NCBI RefSeq assembly: GCF_003353425.1
Contig: NZ_QRAO01000004.1
Span: forward strand, 62,001-126,000
DNA from: Marinirhabdus gelatinilytica
GTDB lineage: Bacteria > Bacteroidota > Bacteroidia > Flavobacteriales > Flavobacteriaceae
Direction: 5' to 3'
DNA length: 64,000 bases
The stretch's first letter is position 1, and each line of letters starts with the position of its first letter. Both the position numbers and the translations under genes were made by a program. The notes beneath the pieces are model-generated. The model saw nothing but the letters and a program-made list of their open reading frames with translations. It did not search any database and was not told the DNA's origin. Below are positions 42,529-52,388 of this stretch, piece after piece.

Positions 42529-45500
42529 ATGCAACAACAAACTCCATATACTCCACAAAACAAAGTACGTATAGTCACCGCAGCCTCTCTCTTTGATGGC
42601 CATGATGCCGCCATTAATATCATGCGCCGTATCATACAATCTACAGGTGTTGAGGTGATACATTTAGGGCATGACAGAAGTGTTGAAGAAGTAGTAAATA
42701 CGGCTATTCAGGAAGATGCCAATGCTATAGCGATGACTTCTTACCAAGGTGGGCATAACGAGTATTTTAAATACATGTACGATTTGCTCCAAGAAAAAGG
42801 AGCGGGGCATATCAAGATCTTTGGTGGGGGCGGTGGAGTGATCCTCCCCTCAGAAATAAAAGAATTAATGGAGTACGGTATCACCCGGATTTATTCCCCG
42901 GACGATGGACGCGAAATGGGCCTGCAAGGAATGATCAACGATTTGGTGAAAACTTCAGATTTTCCCATTGGTAATACTTTAAACGGAGAAGTAAAAAAAC
43001 TTTCAACAAAAGAGCCGGGAGCAATAGCACGGGTTATTTCTTCAGCTGAAAATTTCCCGGAAGTGGCAAAGGAGGCCATGGAAACAATCCATAAAAAGAA
43101 CAAAACCCTTAAAACTCCGGTCTTAGGAATAACTGGAACCGGTGGTGCCGGTAAATCCTCCTTGGTTGATGAGCTGGTCCGTAGATTTTTATTGGATTTC
43201 CCCGAAAAGACCATCGGGCTCATTTCCGTAGATCCTTCAAAAAGAAAAACAGGTGGAGCATTGCTGGGCGACCGTATTAGGATGAATGCTATTAATTCCC
43301 CGCGTGTGTACATGCGCAGCCTGGCAACACGGCAGAGTAACCTGGCGCTCTCGAAATACGTTTCTGAGGCCATTGAAGTGATAAAGGCCGCAGAATATGA
43401 TCTTATCATTCTTGAAACCTCAGGAATAGGACAAAGCGATACCGAAATCCTAGAACATAGTGATGTTTCCTTATATGTAATGACACCAGAGTTTGGAGCC
43501 GCCACACAGCTGGAAAAGATAGACATGTTGGACTTTGCCGATTTGGTTGCCATCAATAAATTTGATAAACGTGGCGCTAAGGACGCACTTCGAGACGTGA
43601 AAAAACAATATATGCGCAACCACCAGTTGTGGGACACGCCACAAGACGAGTTACCTATTTTTGGAACCATCGCATCACAGTTTAACGATCCTGGGATGAA
43701 CACACTGTATAAGGCTATCATGGATCAATTGGCCTCAAAAACCGATACGGATCTAAAGAGTACTTTTGAAATCAGCAACGAGATGAGCGAAAAGATTTTC
43801 GTTATCCCACCGGCCCGTACACGCTATCTTTCTGAAATTTCTGAAAATAACAGGGCGTACGATAAAACCGCTGCAGAACAAGCCGAAGTTGCCCAAAAAC
43901 TCTACGGAATCTTTAAAACAATCGAAACGGTCTCAGGTGCTACTCCCCAAATTGATAAGGGGGGAATTGTTTCAGAAAGCATTGAGACTTCAGAAAATAA
44001 CAAAGAACTCCTGAAATTGTTGTTGGCCGAATTCGACAGCACTAAAATGGACCTTGACCCCTACAATTGGGAGGTCGTTACTTCGTGGGATGAAAAGGTG
44101 AACAAGTACAAAAATCCAATATATACCTTTAAGGTTCGCGATAAGGAGATAAAGATTGAAACGCACACCGAAAGTCTATCGCATACCCAGATACCCAAAG
44201 TTGCCTTGCCCAAATATCAGGCTTGGGGTGACATCCTTCGCTGGTGCTTGCAGGAAAATGTACCTGGAGAATTTCCCTACGCTTCAGGATTGTATCCCTT
44301 TAAAAGAACGGGCGAGGACCCTACGCGTATGTTCGCTGGTGAAGGTGGGCCAGAGCGTACCAACCGCCGTTTCCATTACGTAAGCTTGGGAATGCCCGCA
44401 AAGCGGCTTTCCACAGCTTTTGATAGTGTGACACTATATGGAAACGATCCCGGACACCGTCCAGATATCTACGGAAAGATAGGTAATGCAGGGGTTTCCA
44501 TTTGCTGTCTGGACGATGCGAAAAAATTATATAGTGGGTTCGATCTAAGCCACCCAATGACCTCGGTGAGTATGACCATAAACGGGCCCGCACCCATGTT
44601 GCTAGGCTTTTTTATGAATGCGGCGATTGATCAGAATTGTGAGAAATACATTCGTGAAAACGAAATGGAAGACGAAATCGAAAATCGAATTGCTGATATT
44701 TACGAAGGGAAGAAGCGTCCCAATTACCAAGGTGAGCTGCCAGAGGGCAACAACGGTCTAGGTTTAATGCTACTGGGGGTTACGGGCGATCAGGTATTGC
44801 CAAGAGATGTCTACGAAAAAATAAAGGCCGAAACCCTAAAGCAAGTTCGCGGAACGGTACAGGCCGATATCTTAAAAGAAGACCAAGCACAGAACACTTG
44901 TATTTTTTCTACGGAATTTGCCCTGAGATTAATGGGGGATGTACAAGAATATTTTATAGAGCAGCAGGTACGTAATTTCTATTCGGTTTCCATTTCTGGA
45001 TACCATATTGCCGAGGCTGGTGCCAACCCCATTACCCAACTAGCATTTACCCTCGCCAACGGATTTACATATGTGGAATACTATTTGAGCCGTGGAATGG
45101 ACATTGACAAATTTGGTCCCAACCTCTCTTTCTTTTTCAGCAATGGAATAGACCCTGAGTACTCTGTGATTGGGCGGGTAGCAAGAAAAATATGGGCCAA
45201 GGCGTTAAAACATAAATACAGTGCTAACCCGCGAGCACAGATGCTGAAATACCACATCCAGACTTCAGGAAGGTCATTGCACGCACAGGAAATAGATTTT
45301 AATGATATACGTACCACACTCCAGGCTTTGTATGCTATTTACGATAACTGTAACAGTTTGCACACCAATGCTTACGATGAAGCCATTACTACACCTACCG
45401 AGGAAAGTGTGCGTCGTGCAATGGCCATACAGCTTATCATTAACAAGGAACTGGGTCTTGCCAAGAACGAAAACCCCATACAGGGAAGTTTTATCATTGA

Positions 45501-45948
45501 GGAATTGACCGACCTTGTAGAAGAGGCCGTTCTACAAGAATTTGACCGCCTGACCGAAAGGGGAGGTGTTTTGGGTGCCATGGAAACAATGTACCAGCGC
45601 AGTAAGATCCAGGAAGAAAGTTTGTACTACGAGACATTGAAACATACGGGTGAGTTCCCTATCATTGGGGTGAATACCTTCTTGAGCAGTAAGGGTTCGC
45701 CCACTGTGCAACCTGCTGAAGTAATCAGGGCCACCGAAGAAGAGAAAAAATACCAAATAGAGGTTGTTGAAAACCTAAACGAACGCAACGAGGAAAAAGT
45801 TTCAGAATTGCTAAAGGAGCTTCAACAGAAATCTATTGACAACGATAATATTTTCGAGGCCCTGATGGAAGTTTGCAAATATGCTTCTTTGGGCCAAATA
45901 ACCTATTCGCTTTTTGAAGTGGGTGGACAGTATAGAAGGAATATGTAA
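42529..45948 (+). CDS. icmF: Fused isobutyryl-CoA mutase (B12 domain - G-protein chaperone - mutase)
   Basis: A 1139-residue cytosolic enzyme of three parts. Residues ~10-145 bind adenosylcobalamin ([16 protein letters not shown]). Residues ~195-420 form a MeaB-like GTPase chaperone (P-loop [12 protein letters not shown]). The remainder is the acyl-CoA mutase barrel ([24 protein letters not shown]). IcmF interconverts isobutyryl- and n-butyryl-CoA. Gln788 in DQAQNTCIF stands where methylmalonyl-CoA mutases have Arg (MVRNT), supporting the isobutyryl type. The other specificity region reads GLYPFKR, with Tyr where IcmF often has Phe, so substrate choice is not certain. It is monocistronic. Confidence 0.88.
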   Translation: MQQQTPYTPQNKVRIVTAASLFDGHDAAINIMRRIIQSTGVEVIHLGHDRSVEEVVNTAIQEDANAIAMTSYQGGHNEYFKYMYDLLQEKGAGHIKIFGGGGGVILPSEIKELMEYGITRIYSPDDGREMGLQGMINDLVKTSDFPIGNTLNGEVKKLSTKEPGAIARVISSAENFPEVAKEAMETIHKKNKTLKTPVLGITGTGGAGKSSLVDELVRRFLLDFPEKTIGLISVDPSKRKTGGALLGDRIRMNAINSPRVYMRSLATRQSNLALSKYVSEAIEVIKAAEYDLIILETSGIGQSDTEILEHSDVSLYVMTPEFGAATQLEKIDMLDFADLVAINKFDKRGAKDALRDVKKQYMRNHQLWDTPQDELPIFGTIASQFNDPGMNTLYKAIMDQLASKTDTDLKSTFEISNEMSEKIFVIPPARTRYLSEISENNRAYDKTAAEQAEVAQKLYGIFKTIETVSGATPQIDKGGIVSESIETSENNKELLKLLLAEFDSTKMDLDPYNWEVVTSWDEKVNKYKNPIYTFKVRDKEIKIETHTESLSHTQIPKVALPKYQAWGDILRWCLQENVPGEFPYASGLYPFKRTGEDPTRMFAGEGGPERTNRRFHYVSLGMPAKRLSTAFDSVTLYGNDPGHRPDIYGKIGNAGVSICCLDDAKKLYSGFDLSHPMTSVSMTINGPAPMLLGFFMNAAIDQNCEKYIRENEMEDEIENRIADIYEGKKRPNYQGELPEGNNGLGLMLLGVTGDQVLPRDVYEKIKAETLKQVRGTVQADILKEDQAQNTCIFSTEFALRLMGDVQEYFIEQQVRNFYSVSISGYHIAEAGANPITQLAFTLANGFTYVEYYLSRGMDIDKFGPNLSFFFSNGIDPEYSVIGRVARKIWAKALKHKYSANPRAQMLKYHIQTSGRSLHAQEIDFNDIRTTLQALYAIYDNCNSLHTNAYDEAITTPTEESVRRAMAIQLIINKELGLAKNENPIQGSFIIEELTDLVEEAVLQEFDRLTERGGVLGAMETMYQRSKIQEESLYYETLKHTGEFPIIGVNTFLSSKGSPTVQPAEVIRATEEEKKYQIEVVENLNERNEEKVSELLKELQQKSIDNDNIFEALMEVCKYASLGQITYSLFEVGGQYRRNM

Positions 45949-46132
45949 ACAGTGAACCACCTATTACAGGGATTACATAGTGAGAGGGTCTCTCTTTATT
46001 TTTGCCGAATTTTTTTATAGTTTTCAAGAAATTTAGCGCAGGGTATATTTTACGATATTTTTATCGTGAACGTAACTGAAATCCTCTAAACATATGGAGA
46101 TGTTGAATGGCTGTTTTAAAGAAGGAAAATTT

Positions 46133-46161
46133 TTGACACACGACAAAAATGTGTATATTTG
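46133..46161 (+). promoter_or_regulatory. Promoter of the toxin-antitoxin operon
   Basis: A -33 TTG (46133-46135) and an exact -7 TATATTTG (46154-46161) are 18 bp apart. Since transcription would start near 46167, the in-frame ATG at 46149 cannot be the start codon. TGACA-AA-TGTCA (46162-46173), at the expected start site, is a candidate operator. Confidence 0.65.
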
Positions 46162-46178
46162 TGACAAATGTCATGAAC

Positions 46179-46679
46179 ATGGCCGGTAATGAAAAATATA
46201 CATCCATAGATTTAGCCAAAGAACCCGAGGCTTTTTATAATATTTCAAACAAATATGTTCGTATGCTTGGAGTTTTGGGGGGCAGTTCCCGTGTGGGTCA
46301 AGTAGTAAACAGCGATATAGATCTCATTGAGGTTACCCGCAGGGGTTTGCCAAAATCTGTTTTATTTTCGTTGTGCGAGGTGTTGGGCATTTCTATGGAA
46401 CACATGAGCAACCTTTTACATGTTTCCCACCGTACACTTCAGCGTAAGGAGGATAAGGAGCTGTTAAGTGTGTATAGCACAGAACAACTTTTTGAAATTG
46501 CGGCTTTGGTATCTCATGGTATTTCGGTATTTGGGACGCTTCAAAAATTCAAAGATTGGCTACATTCTACCCCTTTACTTTTTGAAGGACAGAAACCCTT
46601 GGATTTTCTGGACACTACCTTCGGTATTCAATATGTTGATTCAGTAATTGGCCGTATCGAGCACGGTGTGTATTCGTAA
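46179..46679 (+). CDS. Xre/ParS-like antitoxin (DUF2384)
   Basis: A 166-residue protein. The N-terminal part resembles the Xre-like antitoxin HTH region (LPKSVLFSLCEVLGISMEHMSNLLHVSHRTLQRK) and the C-terminal part is the ParS/MbcA toxin-binding domain (AALVSHGISVFGTLQKFKDWLHSTPLLF.G..PLDFL). It neutralises the RES toxin encoded next. I choose MAGNEKY (46179); MNMAGN (46173) is equally possible and the ATG at 46149 is excluded by the promoter. It overlaps the toxin gene by one base (TAATG). Confidence 0.88.
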   Translation: MAGNEKYTSIDLAKEPEAFYNISNKYVRMLGVLGGSSRVGQVVNSDIDLIEVTRRGLPKSVLFSLCEVLGISMEHMSNLLHVSHRTLQRKEDKELLSVYSTEQLFEIAALVSHGISVFGTLQKFKDWLHSTPLLFEGQKPLDFLDTTFGIQYVDSVIGRIEHGVYS

Positions 46680-47131
46680 TGCAGGTATTTAGGGTTGCTA
46701 CCACTAATTATATTAACGACTTGAGCGGGGAAGGTGCGCGACTTTACGGGGGGAGGTGGAATGAAAGAGGCAGCCCAATGCTATATTGTTCGCAGCATTT
46801 GTCATTATGTTTGCTAGAGGTATTGGTACATAATGATATGGCCAACTTGCCAAAGGAGCTTTCGTATATTGAGCTTGAAATTGAAGAAAAAAGCACCAAA
46901 TTGCTAAGTACCCCAAAGTTTATCCATGCTGCCTGGGACCAGATAAAGCCCCCTGTTGAAATTGCAATGTTTGGTTCCAGATGGCTTCAAGAACAAGAGG
47001 AACTGGCGCTTATTGTGCCTTCGGCAGTACTTCCTCAGGAAAATAATATTCTTATCAATCCGCTACATCCTTTAATGAAGGAAACCAAAATAGTAAGAAC
47101 TGAAGTACTTAAACTAGACGCCAGGTTCTGA
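46679..47131 (+). CDS. RES-domain toxin (NAD+ phosphorylase family)
   Basis: A 150-residue toxin. The RES family is named for conserved Arg, Glu and Ser: R near the N-terminus (FRVATTNY, GARLYGGRWNERG), E in LCLLEVLVH, and S in ALIVPSAVLPQENNILINP. Characterised members (MbcT, RES-Xre toxins) destroy NAD+. It is translationally coupled to the antitoxin. The pair is complete, with no frameshift. Confidence 0.92.
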   Translation: MQVFRVATTNYINDLSGEGARLYGGRWNERGSPMLYCSQHLSLCLLEVLVHNDMANLPKELSYIELEIEEKSTKLLSTPKFIHAAWDQIKPPVEIAMFGSRWLQEQEELALIVPSAVLPQENNILINPLHPLMKETKIVRTEVLKLDARF

Positions 47132-47177
47132 TTTGTATGGTTATTTAAATTTGATGAGGAAAAAAGTAGATTTTTAA

Positions 47178-47573
47178 TTACAGTGTCAACATCCAGTTGC
47201 GTTGCAATTTCTTGAATTTTTTTAGCTCATTTCGTAACAAAGGCAAGAAGTCTTTGCCTTTACTGTTACTCCGTTCCAAGCGTTCACAGTTTCGGTAGAG
47301 GGAGTTTGTTAGCTTGGTTACAGAAGCTATGTGCTTCTGTTTTTCTTCTTGAAATGCTTTTTGCTCAGCTTTTAAAATTTCAGGTGCTAGATTTACAGAT
47401 TGTTGTACGATATCCCCCGTAAAATAAATGTTTTCATGCTCGGTTCCGTCCTCGTTAAGGGAACAAAAATCGTGGACAAGATATTGTGAGATGTTATTGG
47501 ATAGGGCAAATATTTCCTTGGCCTTCTTATAGATGGCAGATTGGGGAAAAGCAGTGTGTGCGGTAGGTAACAC
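47178..47573 (-). CDS. Helical protein of unknown function (four-helix-bundle-like)
   Basis: A 131-residue cytosolic protein with about four amphipathic helices: residues ~12-32, ~50-75, ~75-98 and ~108-125. The last two are rich in Lys, Glu and Leu. The layout (YKKAKEIF at the start, then IVQQSVNLAPEILKAEQ) loosely recalls small four-helix-bundle proteins of Bacteroidota, but I cannot name a family. It is convergent with the RES toxin gene and divergent from the Lrp gene. Confidence 0.6.
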   Translation of the reverse strand: MLPTAHTAFPQSAIYKKAKEIFALSNNISQYLVHDFCSLNEDGTEHENIYFTGDIVQQSVNLAPEILKAEQKAFQEEKQKHIASVTKLTNSLYRNCERLERSNSKGKDFLPLLRNELKKFKKLQRNWMLTL

Positions 47574-47653
47574 TAGTGGTTTAGCGATTAATTATTTTTC
47601 TCAAATGTAGTGAGATAGTTTGAGTATTGCATATAATATTTAAAGCAAAAAGG

Positions 47654-47661
47654 TATATTTG
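47654..47661 (+). promoter_or_regulatory. -7 element for the Lrp-type regulator
   Basis: TATATTTG is an exact -7 match, 36 bp before the start codon. The nearest TTG upstream is 24 bp away, longer than usual. Confidence 0.4.
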
Positions 47662-47697
47662 GTTTAATTTTTAAGTAAAATTATAAATATTCTTTAA

Positions 47698-48153
47698 ATG
47701 AAGTTAGACTCACTAAATTGGAAAATCCTGTATCATCTTCAGCTAGATGCTAGGATGAGTAATTCTGAAATTGGTAGGAGGGTAGGTGTGAGCTCACCAG
47801 CTGTTTCGGAAAGAATAAAGAAGATGGAAGATGCAGGAATAATACTTGGATACCGTACTGCTATCTCGCCATTTGAGACTGGTTACCAGTTAAAAGCAAT
47901 AATCACCCTTAGGGCTTTTATGGGAAAACTGAAACCTTTTTTGGAAAAGGTAAAGACCTATGACGAGGTACTGAATTGTTACCGTATAACGGGCAATGAG
48001 AATATTGTGATGGAAGTGGTCTTGCGCAACCAAAAACATTTGGAGGCATTTATAGACCAGCTTATTTCTTATGGGGAGACCAAGACACAAATTGTACTTT
48101 CGCACGTAGTTGCAAATAATGCTATTAAACAGTCCAATGCTTCTAAAAGTTAA
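47698..48153 (+). CDS. Lrp/AsnC family transcriptional regulator
   Basis: A 151-residue feast/famine regulator. The N-terminal HTH (LNWKILYHLQLDARMSNSEIGRRVGVSSPAVSERIKKMEDAGII) is followed by the RAM ligand-binding and oligomerisation domain (ITLRAFMG, then VLNCYRITGNENIVMEV). Such proteins usually sense amino acids and regulate amino-acid metabolism. No neighbouring target is obvious. Confidence 0.92.
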   Translation: MKLDSLNWKILYHLQLDARMSNSEIGRRVGVSSPAVSERIKKMEDAGIILGYRTAISPFETGYQLKAIITLRAFMGKLKPFLEKVKTYDEVLNCYRITGNENIVMEVVLRNQKHLEAFIDQLISYGETKTQIVLSHVVANNAIKQSNASKS

Positions 48154-48259
48154 AGATTTTAGTAATCCTTGTAGTTTCAGTTAAAGTATCTACAATTATG
48201 GTTTTGTTAATAATTTGGTGTGCTTTTAAGGATTAATTTAGTATAAAATTAAAAACGTC

Positions 48260-48475
48260 ATGAAAAAATATACTATACACTTCCTAATTATAACTCTAAT
48301 TACTTTTGCGCTTGGCTTTTCAGGAATTGAATTTATTGGAGCAGCTGTTGTAAGGTTTATTTGTTTGATTTCGGGTATTGGCCTCTTCCTCTCTTGTTTG
48401 GATGCGGTTATTTTAACTAAGCGGAAAAGAAAGCTGAAAAAAAATCTTAAAGCTGAAAAAGTTAAAAATCAATAG
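48260..48475 (+). CDS. Small two-helix membrane protein (DUF1328-like)
   Basis: A 71-residue protein with two hydrophobic segments (about residues 5-24 and 30-50) and a strongly basic tail (KRKRKLKKNLKAEKVKNQ). The spacing FLIITLITFALGFSGIEFIGAAVVRFI resembles DUF1328/YtjA-like small membrane proteins (ALLGFGGIAGTAAGIAKIL), but similarity is limited. It ends at a strong terminator. Confidence 0.6.
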   Translation: MKKYTIHFLIITLITFALGFSGIEFIGAAVVRFICLISGIGLFLSCLDAVILTKRKRKLKKNLKAEKVKNQ

Positions 48476-48512
48476 TAAATTTAAGTTAGATTTTAATTAA
48501 AGATGAAAATAC

Positions 48513-48550
48513 AGCCCAACCATTAATTATTAATGGTTGGGCTACTTTTT
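48513..48550 (+). terminator. Terminator after the small membrane protein
   Basis: A perfect 13-bp stem AGCCCAACCATTA / TAATGGTTGGGCT with a 5-base loop, followed by ACTTTTT. Confidence 0.85.
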
Positions 48551-48598
48551 GAAACAGTTTTTTGAAGAAACGAACAGCGACCGTAACAGTACTGGGCA

Positions 48599-49831
48599 TT
48601 ATACCGCTCTTTCCTCAAACCGTAATTTAGTTTTGTGATATTTCTTGTGTAGCCAAAGCGTTATGACCGAAACAATGGCCAAAATGCTAAATATTACATA
48701 CCAAGTAATATCATAACCAAGCTTGTCAGCGAGATTCATTCCACCGTTATGCCCAAAAATATGCGAAAGAGAAAAACTCATGCTGTATAGCCCCATGTAG
48801 CTGCCTTTTCTGCCTTTTGGGGCCATCTCTAGCGCAAGGGCATTAGAAAATGGGGATTCAACCATTTCCCCCAGTGTCATTAAAATCATCCCCAATACCA
48901 ACACCATGAAACTGTCATTTAAATTAAGAACCAAAAAGCTGGAAGCGAGAAATAGTATTCCCCAAAAAGTTGCCATGGTCTTGGATATATTAATGCGCTC
49001 CAGCCATCCTACCAGTGGCATTTCAAAAAGCACGATTATTATCCCATTAAGGAAAAGGAGCCCGCCAATTACATCTTCAGATAAAAAGTGAGCTTGTTCG
49101 TAATACAAGGGTATTAAAGAAAAGTATTGTACAAACATCATGCCGCTCAATACCATAATAAGTATGAGCAAAAGATACAGTGGGTTTTTATAGGGAGAAA
49201 CGCCTTCTTTAATTTTTGCAGTTTCCTTTTCTTCTCTAGATATCTTTTTGGGCTTCAACAGTAAGAAAAGCAATACGGCCGCAAGAATACAAGTAACCCC
49301 GTCTATCCAAAATAACGAATTGTAACTTATGCGAGCAATGATAATCCCCCCAATCACAGGCCCAATAGAAAATCCCAGGTTAATCGCCAGTCTAATGAGC
49401 GCAATGCTGCGTGTAACATTTTTGGGTTTACTATACGCATCGCAAGCAACAAAAATGGCAGGACGATAAGAGTCTGCTATAAATATAAGTGTGAATATCC
49501 CTATACAGAAACCATAAAAGGTGTCAATAAACTGCAGTGCCAGAAATCCCAATCCCCCCAAGAAAAGACTGGTTGTGATTACCTTATAAGCTCCAATGGT
49601 GTCGGTTAGTTTTCCGCCTACCCAAGTGCCAGCAAGGGAGCCTAACCCAAAACAGGTCATTATCCAACCTATTTGTGGCAGGGTAAATCCTTTTTCGTTG
49701 ACTAAATACAGGGACAAAAAAGGAATAACCATTGCCCCGGCACGATTTATAAAAGTAACCAGGGATAACATCCATATTTCTTTGGAGAGGCCCGAGAAAT
49801 TGCTGATGTAATTTTTGTAGAGTTTTCGCAT
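48599..49831 (-). CDS. MFS transporter (MdtH/YajR-like drug:proton antiporter shape)
   Basis: A 410-residue inner-membrane protein with 12 hydrophobic helices. The motif-A loop between helices 2 and 3 reads GTWVGGKLTDTIGAYKV (G-x-x-x-D-x-x-G type). The N-terminus SLVTFINRAGAMVIPFLSLYLV resembles multidrug or peptide MFS members. A central cytosolic loop (KPKKISREEKETAKIKEG) divides the halves. Substrate is unknown. It is monocistronic. Confidence 0.88.
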   Translation of the reverse strand: MRKLYKNYISNFSGLSKEIWMLSLVTFINRAGAMVIPFLSLYLVNEKGFTLPQIGWIMTCFGLGSLAGTWVGGKLTDTIGAYKVITTSLFLGGLGFLALQFIDTFYGFCIGIFTLIFIADSYRPAIFVACDAYSKPKNVTRSIALIRLAINLGFSIGPVIGGIIIARISYNSLFWIDGVTCILAAVLLFLLLKPKKISREEKETAKIKEGVSPYKNPLYLLLILIMVLSGMMFVQYFSLIPLYYEQAHFLSEDVIGGLLFLNGIIIVLFEMPLVGWLERINISKTMATFWGILFLASSFLVLNLNDSFMVLVLGMILMTLGEMVESPFSNALALEMAPKGRKGSYMGLYSMSFSLSHIFGHNGGMNLADKLGYDITWYVIFSILAIVSVITLWLHKKYHKTKLRFEERAV

Positions 49832-49854
49832 ATTGGTTAGTTGTTATAAAAATA

Positions 49855-49884
49855 AAACGTCCCGCGATATTGCGGGACGTTTTG
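49855..49884 (-). terminator. Terminator downstream of the secreted-protein gene at 50038
   Basis: A perfect 12-bp stem AAAACGTCCCGC / GCGGGACGTTTT with T runs on both strands. It is ~155 bp beyond the stop of the 50038-50682 gene and upstream of the MFS gene. Confidence 0.75.
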
Positions 49885-50037
49885 TTATTGAATTATGTTA
49901 TAGTTCTATTTCAATACATACCTTCCCCGGGTTTTCGGTTTCTCACAACAGAAAAATTTTGGGTATAGGTGTTACTTTTCATTTTTTGTATATTGAGGTA
50001 TAAAAGTAGTGTTTTTTTTGAAAACTATAACAATAGG

Positions 50038-50682
50038 TCAATCTACCACTCTTCTAATAGCCTTTGCAAATTTAAATCCTGCTTTATCAAAAGCCTTTGC
50101 CATTTTGCTTAGGTTTGGTTTAGGCCATTTCTCACCATCTCCGTCTTTATTGTTGTAAGTGCCCATAGCCCTGCGAATTGTGGTCGTTTCAATAATTGTG
50201 TCTGGCACTTCGGTTTTATAAAAATAAATATCCATTGTCGCTTTTGCAGGTTGGTCTACAATACCGGCATCATATCCAAAGTATAACCATCGTGTGTGGA
50301 CTTTCATGGTGTACTTGGCTGTTGTGTCCTCCACTACAAATGTTGGGGCGTTTTTATAGTCTGCGCTCCATTGGTTAACAGCAGTTACAAATGTGTTGGG
50401 CCATTCCTCAAATTTTGCTTTTGGATAATCCAACATAAACTGCTGTGCCATTTCAGCATCGCCGTGTTTTACTATTTTCTCTTGCATTTTTATTAAGAAT
50501 TGGGCTTCAGGTACTTCCGGATCGTATACCAGACTGTCGTAGACGAATACAACATTCACTTTTTCAGTAGTATTCAGGAATTCCATTTTGTCCTTGTCGA
50601 ACCGTATGCGCTGGGCAATAGTGTTTTGGAATGAACAGACAATGAGTAGTAAACACAGAATTGTAGTGAGTTTTTGGGACAT
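50038..50682 (-). CDS. Secreted protein of unknown function
   Basis: A 214-residue protein with a signal peptide ending NTIAQ (residue ~23) and no lipobox. The body alternates helices and strands (VNVVFVYDSLVYDPEVPEAQFL, YTMKVHTRWLYFGYDAGI, ATMDIYFYKTE), suggesting a beta-rich fold in the periplasm. No catalytic motif is visible and I do not recognise the family. An exact minus-strand -7 element (TATTTTTG, 50709-50702) lies 19 bp before the ATG. Confidence 0.72.
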   Translation of the reverse strand: MSQKLTTILCLLLIVCSFQNTIAQRIRFDKDKMEFLNTTEKVNVVFVYDSLVYDPEVPEAQFLIKMQEKIVKHGDAEMAQQFMLDYPKAKFEEWPNTFVTAVNQWSADYKNAPTFVVEDTTAKYTMKVHTRWLYFGYDAGIVDQPAKATMDIYFYKTEVPDTIIETTTIRRAMGTYNNKDGDGEKWPKPNLSKMAKAFDKAGFKFAKAIRRVVD

Positions 50683-50701
50683 ATTTTTTCAATTTTAGCG
50701 A

Positions 50702-50709
50702 CAAAAATA
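50702..50709 (-). promoter_or_regulatory. -7 element for the secreted-protein gene
   Basis: The minus strand reads TATTTTTG, an exact -7 match ending 19 bp before the start codon. Confidence 0.45.
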
Positions 50710-50819
50710 TCCTAATGAAATATTTTTGGCATACAATTGTGATTTTTTTTTAGTTGAAGCAAAGTGCTCTCATTCAAGTTTTCTTATTCGACTGAGTTGG
50801 AATGGTACAAAGGGATTTG

Positions 50820-51191
50820 CTAAAATGCTTTAACCAGCCACATTCCTAAGAATACTGCGGCAAAACCAACTATAAAACTTCCTATCGTGTAAAAGGCAAA
50901 AGAGAAAAAATCGCCAGATTTTAGGAATACATGATTTTCATAAGCAAATGTTGAAAACGTAGTAAAACCACCACAAAAACCGGTTGCTAAAAATAGTACA
51001 GTATTTTGTGATAAAGCTTCACTCCTTGCGGCCCACCCAAGTATTATTCCAATTAAAAAACTACCAAGAATATTGGCCAAAAAGGTACCATAGGGTATGC
51101 CGTTGCTCGTACTGTTAAGATAGTTGCCTACTATATAGCGTAAGCTACTTCCCAAGCCTCCGCCTAAAAAAACCAAAAGGAGTTGTTTCAT
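50820..51191 (-). CDS. crcB: Fluoride efflux channel CrcB/FluC
   Basis: A 123-residue, four-helix inner-membrane protein that exports fluoride as a dual-topology dimer. The family signature GFCGGFTTFSTF (residues ~72-83) is intact, as are the N-terminal GGGLGSSLRY and NILGSFLIG. It starts 1 bp after the upstream SRPBCC gene ends, so they form an operon. No fluoride riboswitch was recognised upstream. Confidence 0.94.
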   Translation of the reverse strand: MKQLLLVFLGGGLGSSLRYIVGNYLNSTSNGIPYGTFLANILGSFLIGIILGWAARSEALSQNTVLFLATGFCGGFTTFSTFAYENHVFLKSGDFFSFAFYTIGSFIVGFAAVFLGMWLVKAF

Positions 51192-51192
51192 G

Positions 51193-52248
51193 CTATTGAG
51201 CTTCTTCGGGCACTAAAACAGGCATATAAATTTCGGTTACATAGTTTGCTGGGTTGGGAACTTCATTTGGATCGGTAACGTACACTTCAAACATCTTGGC
51301 GGTAGGATGGGGAGTGAGCCCGTTTTGCTGCATATATTCTTGCGCTTTCGCATAGGCTGCGGGAATATTATCATAGCCACCCTTTAGCGTTGTTTTTAAT
51401 GCTGAAACTGGTTCCATATAACCAGATACCACCGTACTCCCTTCTGGGGTTATCACACGATCCCTAACGGGAATACCAGCTGAAAAGATCACGGTACCAT
51501 TGGCTTCATCAATTTGGTTGTATAGAGCAAAAGGTTTCCCTGTCATAGCTATATTGTTGGATTGCATATATCCCATAACCTGCCCCATCATGGCTCCCAT
51601 CTTTGCTCCAATATCGCCCATCTTGGCCGATATGGTATTGTACATATAATACCCGCCACCGTGTTGTGCAATTCCGTCTACGCTTATCTCAAATTTTTTC
51701 ATTTCCTCCATAACCACTTGGTCAAGGTTCTCAAGGCCTTGGTCGTACATAGAGCTCAATGAGGTTTCAAAATCCCCTTCCTGAAAACTCATAAACACCT
51801 TATCCATAAAGGATAGTTCGCCCTTCATTCCCCAAGTTACCTTGGTAGTACTAGGTTCTTCACCTTCTTCAAATTTCCAGTATACATCACTTTCACTATC
51901 GCCCAGTGGTGTGTTAAAGACAATTTTTTGTTCCATTTCCTTATTAGGGATAACCCTAGTGGTTTTCATAGAGCCATCTCCCATTACGTCGCTTTTCCAG
52001 GAATAGGAGGCACCTTCGCCTTGGGTCTTTTCGGCATAGTTTATCTCTATGTTCTCGTCTTCGGCCATCCACGGGCCCCAGTTTTGCCAGGTCTTGAAAT
52101 CCTTAACATTATTGTACACCACTTCGGCAGGGGCGTTAATGGTTTTTGTCCGGGCAACATCGTAAGAGCCATCCTTGGTGGCAAAGTAAATAGCGCCACC
52201 TATCAAGAATATTAGGATAAGAAAAAAGAGGTATTTTAAAATTTTCAT
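51193..52248 (-). CDS. SRPBCC domain fused to a GyrI-like small-molecule-binding domain
   Basis: A 351-residue protein with one N-terminal transmembrane helix (residues ~4-23). The SRPBCC/polyketide-cyclase-like domain is at ~28-180 (KTINAPAEVVYNNVKDFKTWQNWGPW). The GyrI/AraC effector-binding-like domain is at ~200-345 (FALYNQIDEANGTVIFSAGIPV, then AYAKAQEYMQQNGL and FEVYVTDPNEV). Both domains bind hydrophobic or cationic ligands; a specific ligand cannot be read. It heads the operon with crcB. Confidence 0.82.
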   Translation of the reverse strand: MKILKYLFFLILIFLIGGAIYFATKDGSYDVARTKTINAPAEVVYNNVKDFKTWQNWGPWMAEDENIEINYAEKTQGEGASYSWKSDVMGDGSMKTTRVIPNKEMEQKIVFNTPLGDSESDVYWKFEEGEEPSTTKVTWGMKGELSFMDKVFMSFQEGDFETSLSSMYDQGLENLDQVVMEEMKKFEISVDGIAQHGGGYYMYNTISAKMGDIGAKMGAMMGQVMGYMQSNNIAMTGKPFALYNQIDEANGTVIFSAGIPVRDRVITPEGSTVVSGYMEPVSALKTTLKGGYDNIPAAYAKAQEYMQQNGLTPHPTAKMFEVYVTDPNEVPNPANYVTEIYMPVLVPEEAQ

Positions 52249-52359
52249 TTGTCGGGATAATTTTTGGTTGTAGATGCTAAGATAATCAATTTTGCGACCT
52301 TAGTGGCATTCCCTTCTTAAGCTAACTTCGGTTTATAAGATTTCAGCAGTAAATTTTGC

Positions 52360-52367
52360 TACATTTG
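52360..52367 (+). promoter_or_regulatory. -7 element for the DPP III-like gene
   Basis: TACATTTG is an exact -7 match, 21 bp before the start codon. Confidence 0.45.
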
Positions 52368-52388
52368 TAAAAACCAAAATTACATATC

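Noticed and set aside
42891-43721. 276-codon minus-strand ORF within icmF
   Set aside because: It lies wholly opposite the GTPase domain of icmF and shows no coherent domain; it is a shadow frame.
46149-46178. Earlier ATG for the antitoxin at 46149
   Set aside because: It overlaps the -7 element TATATTTG at 46154-46161, so it cannot be on the mRNA from that promoter.
52249-52388. Fluoride riboswitch upstream of the crcB operon
   Set aside because: The short intergenic region has no recognisable crcB-type pseudoknot sequence; I would not call it by eye.
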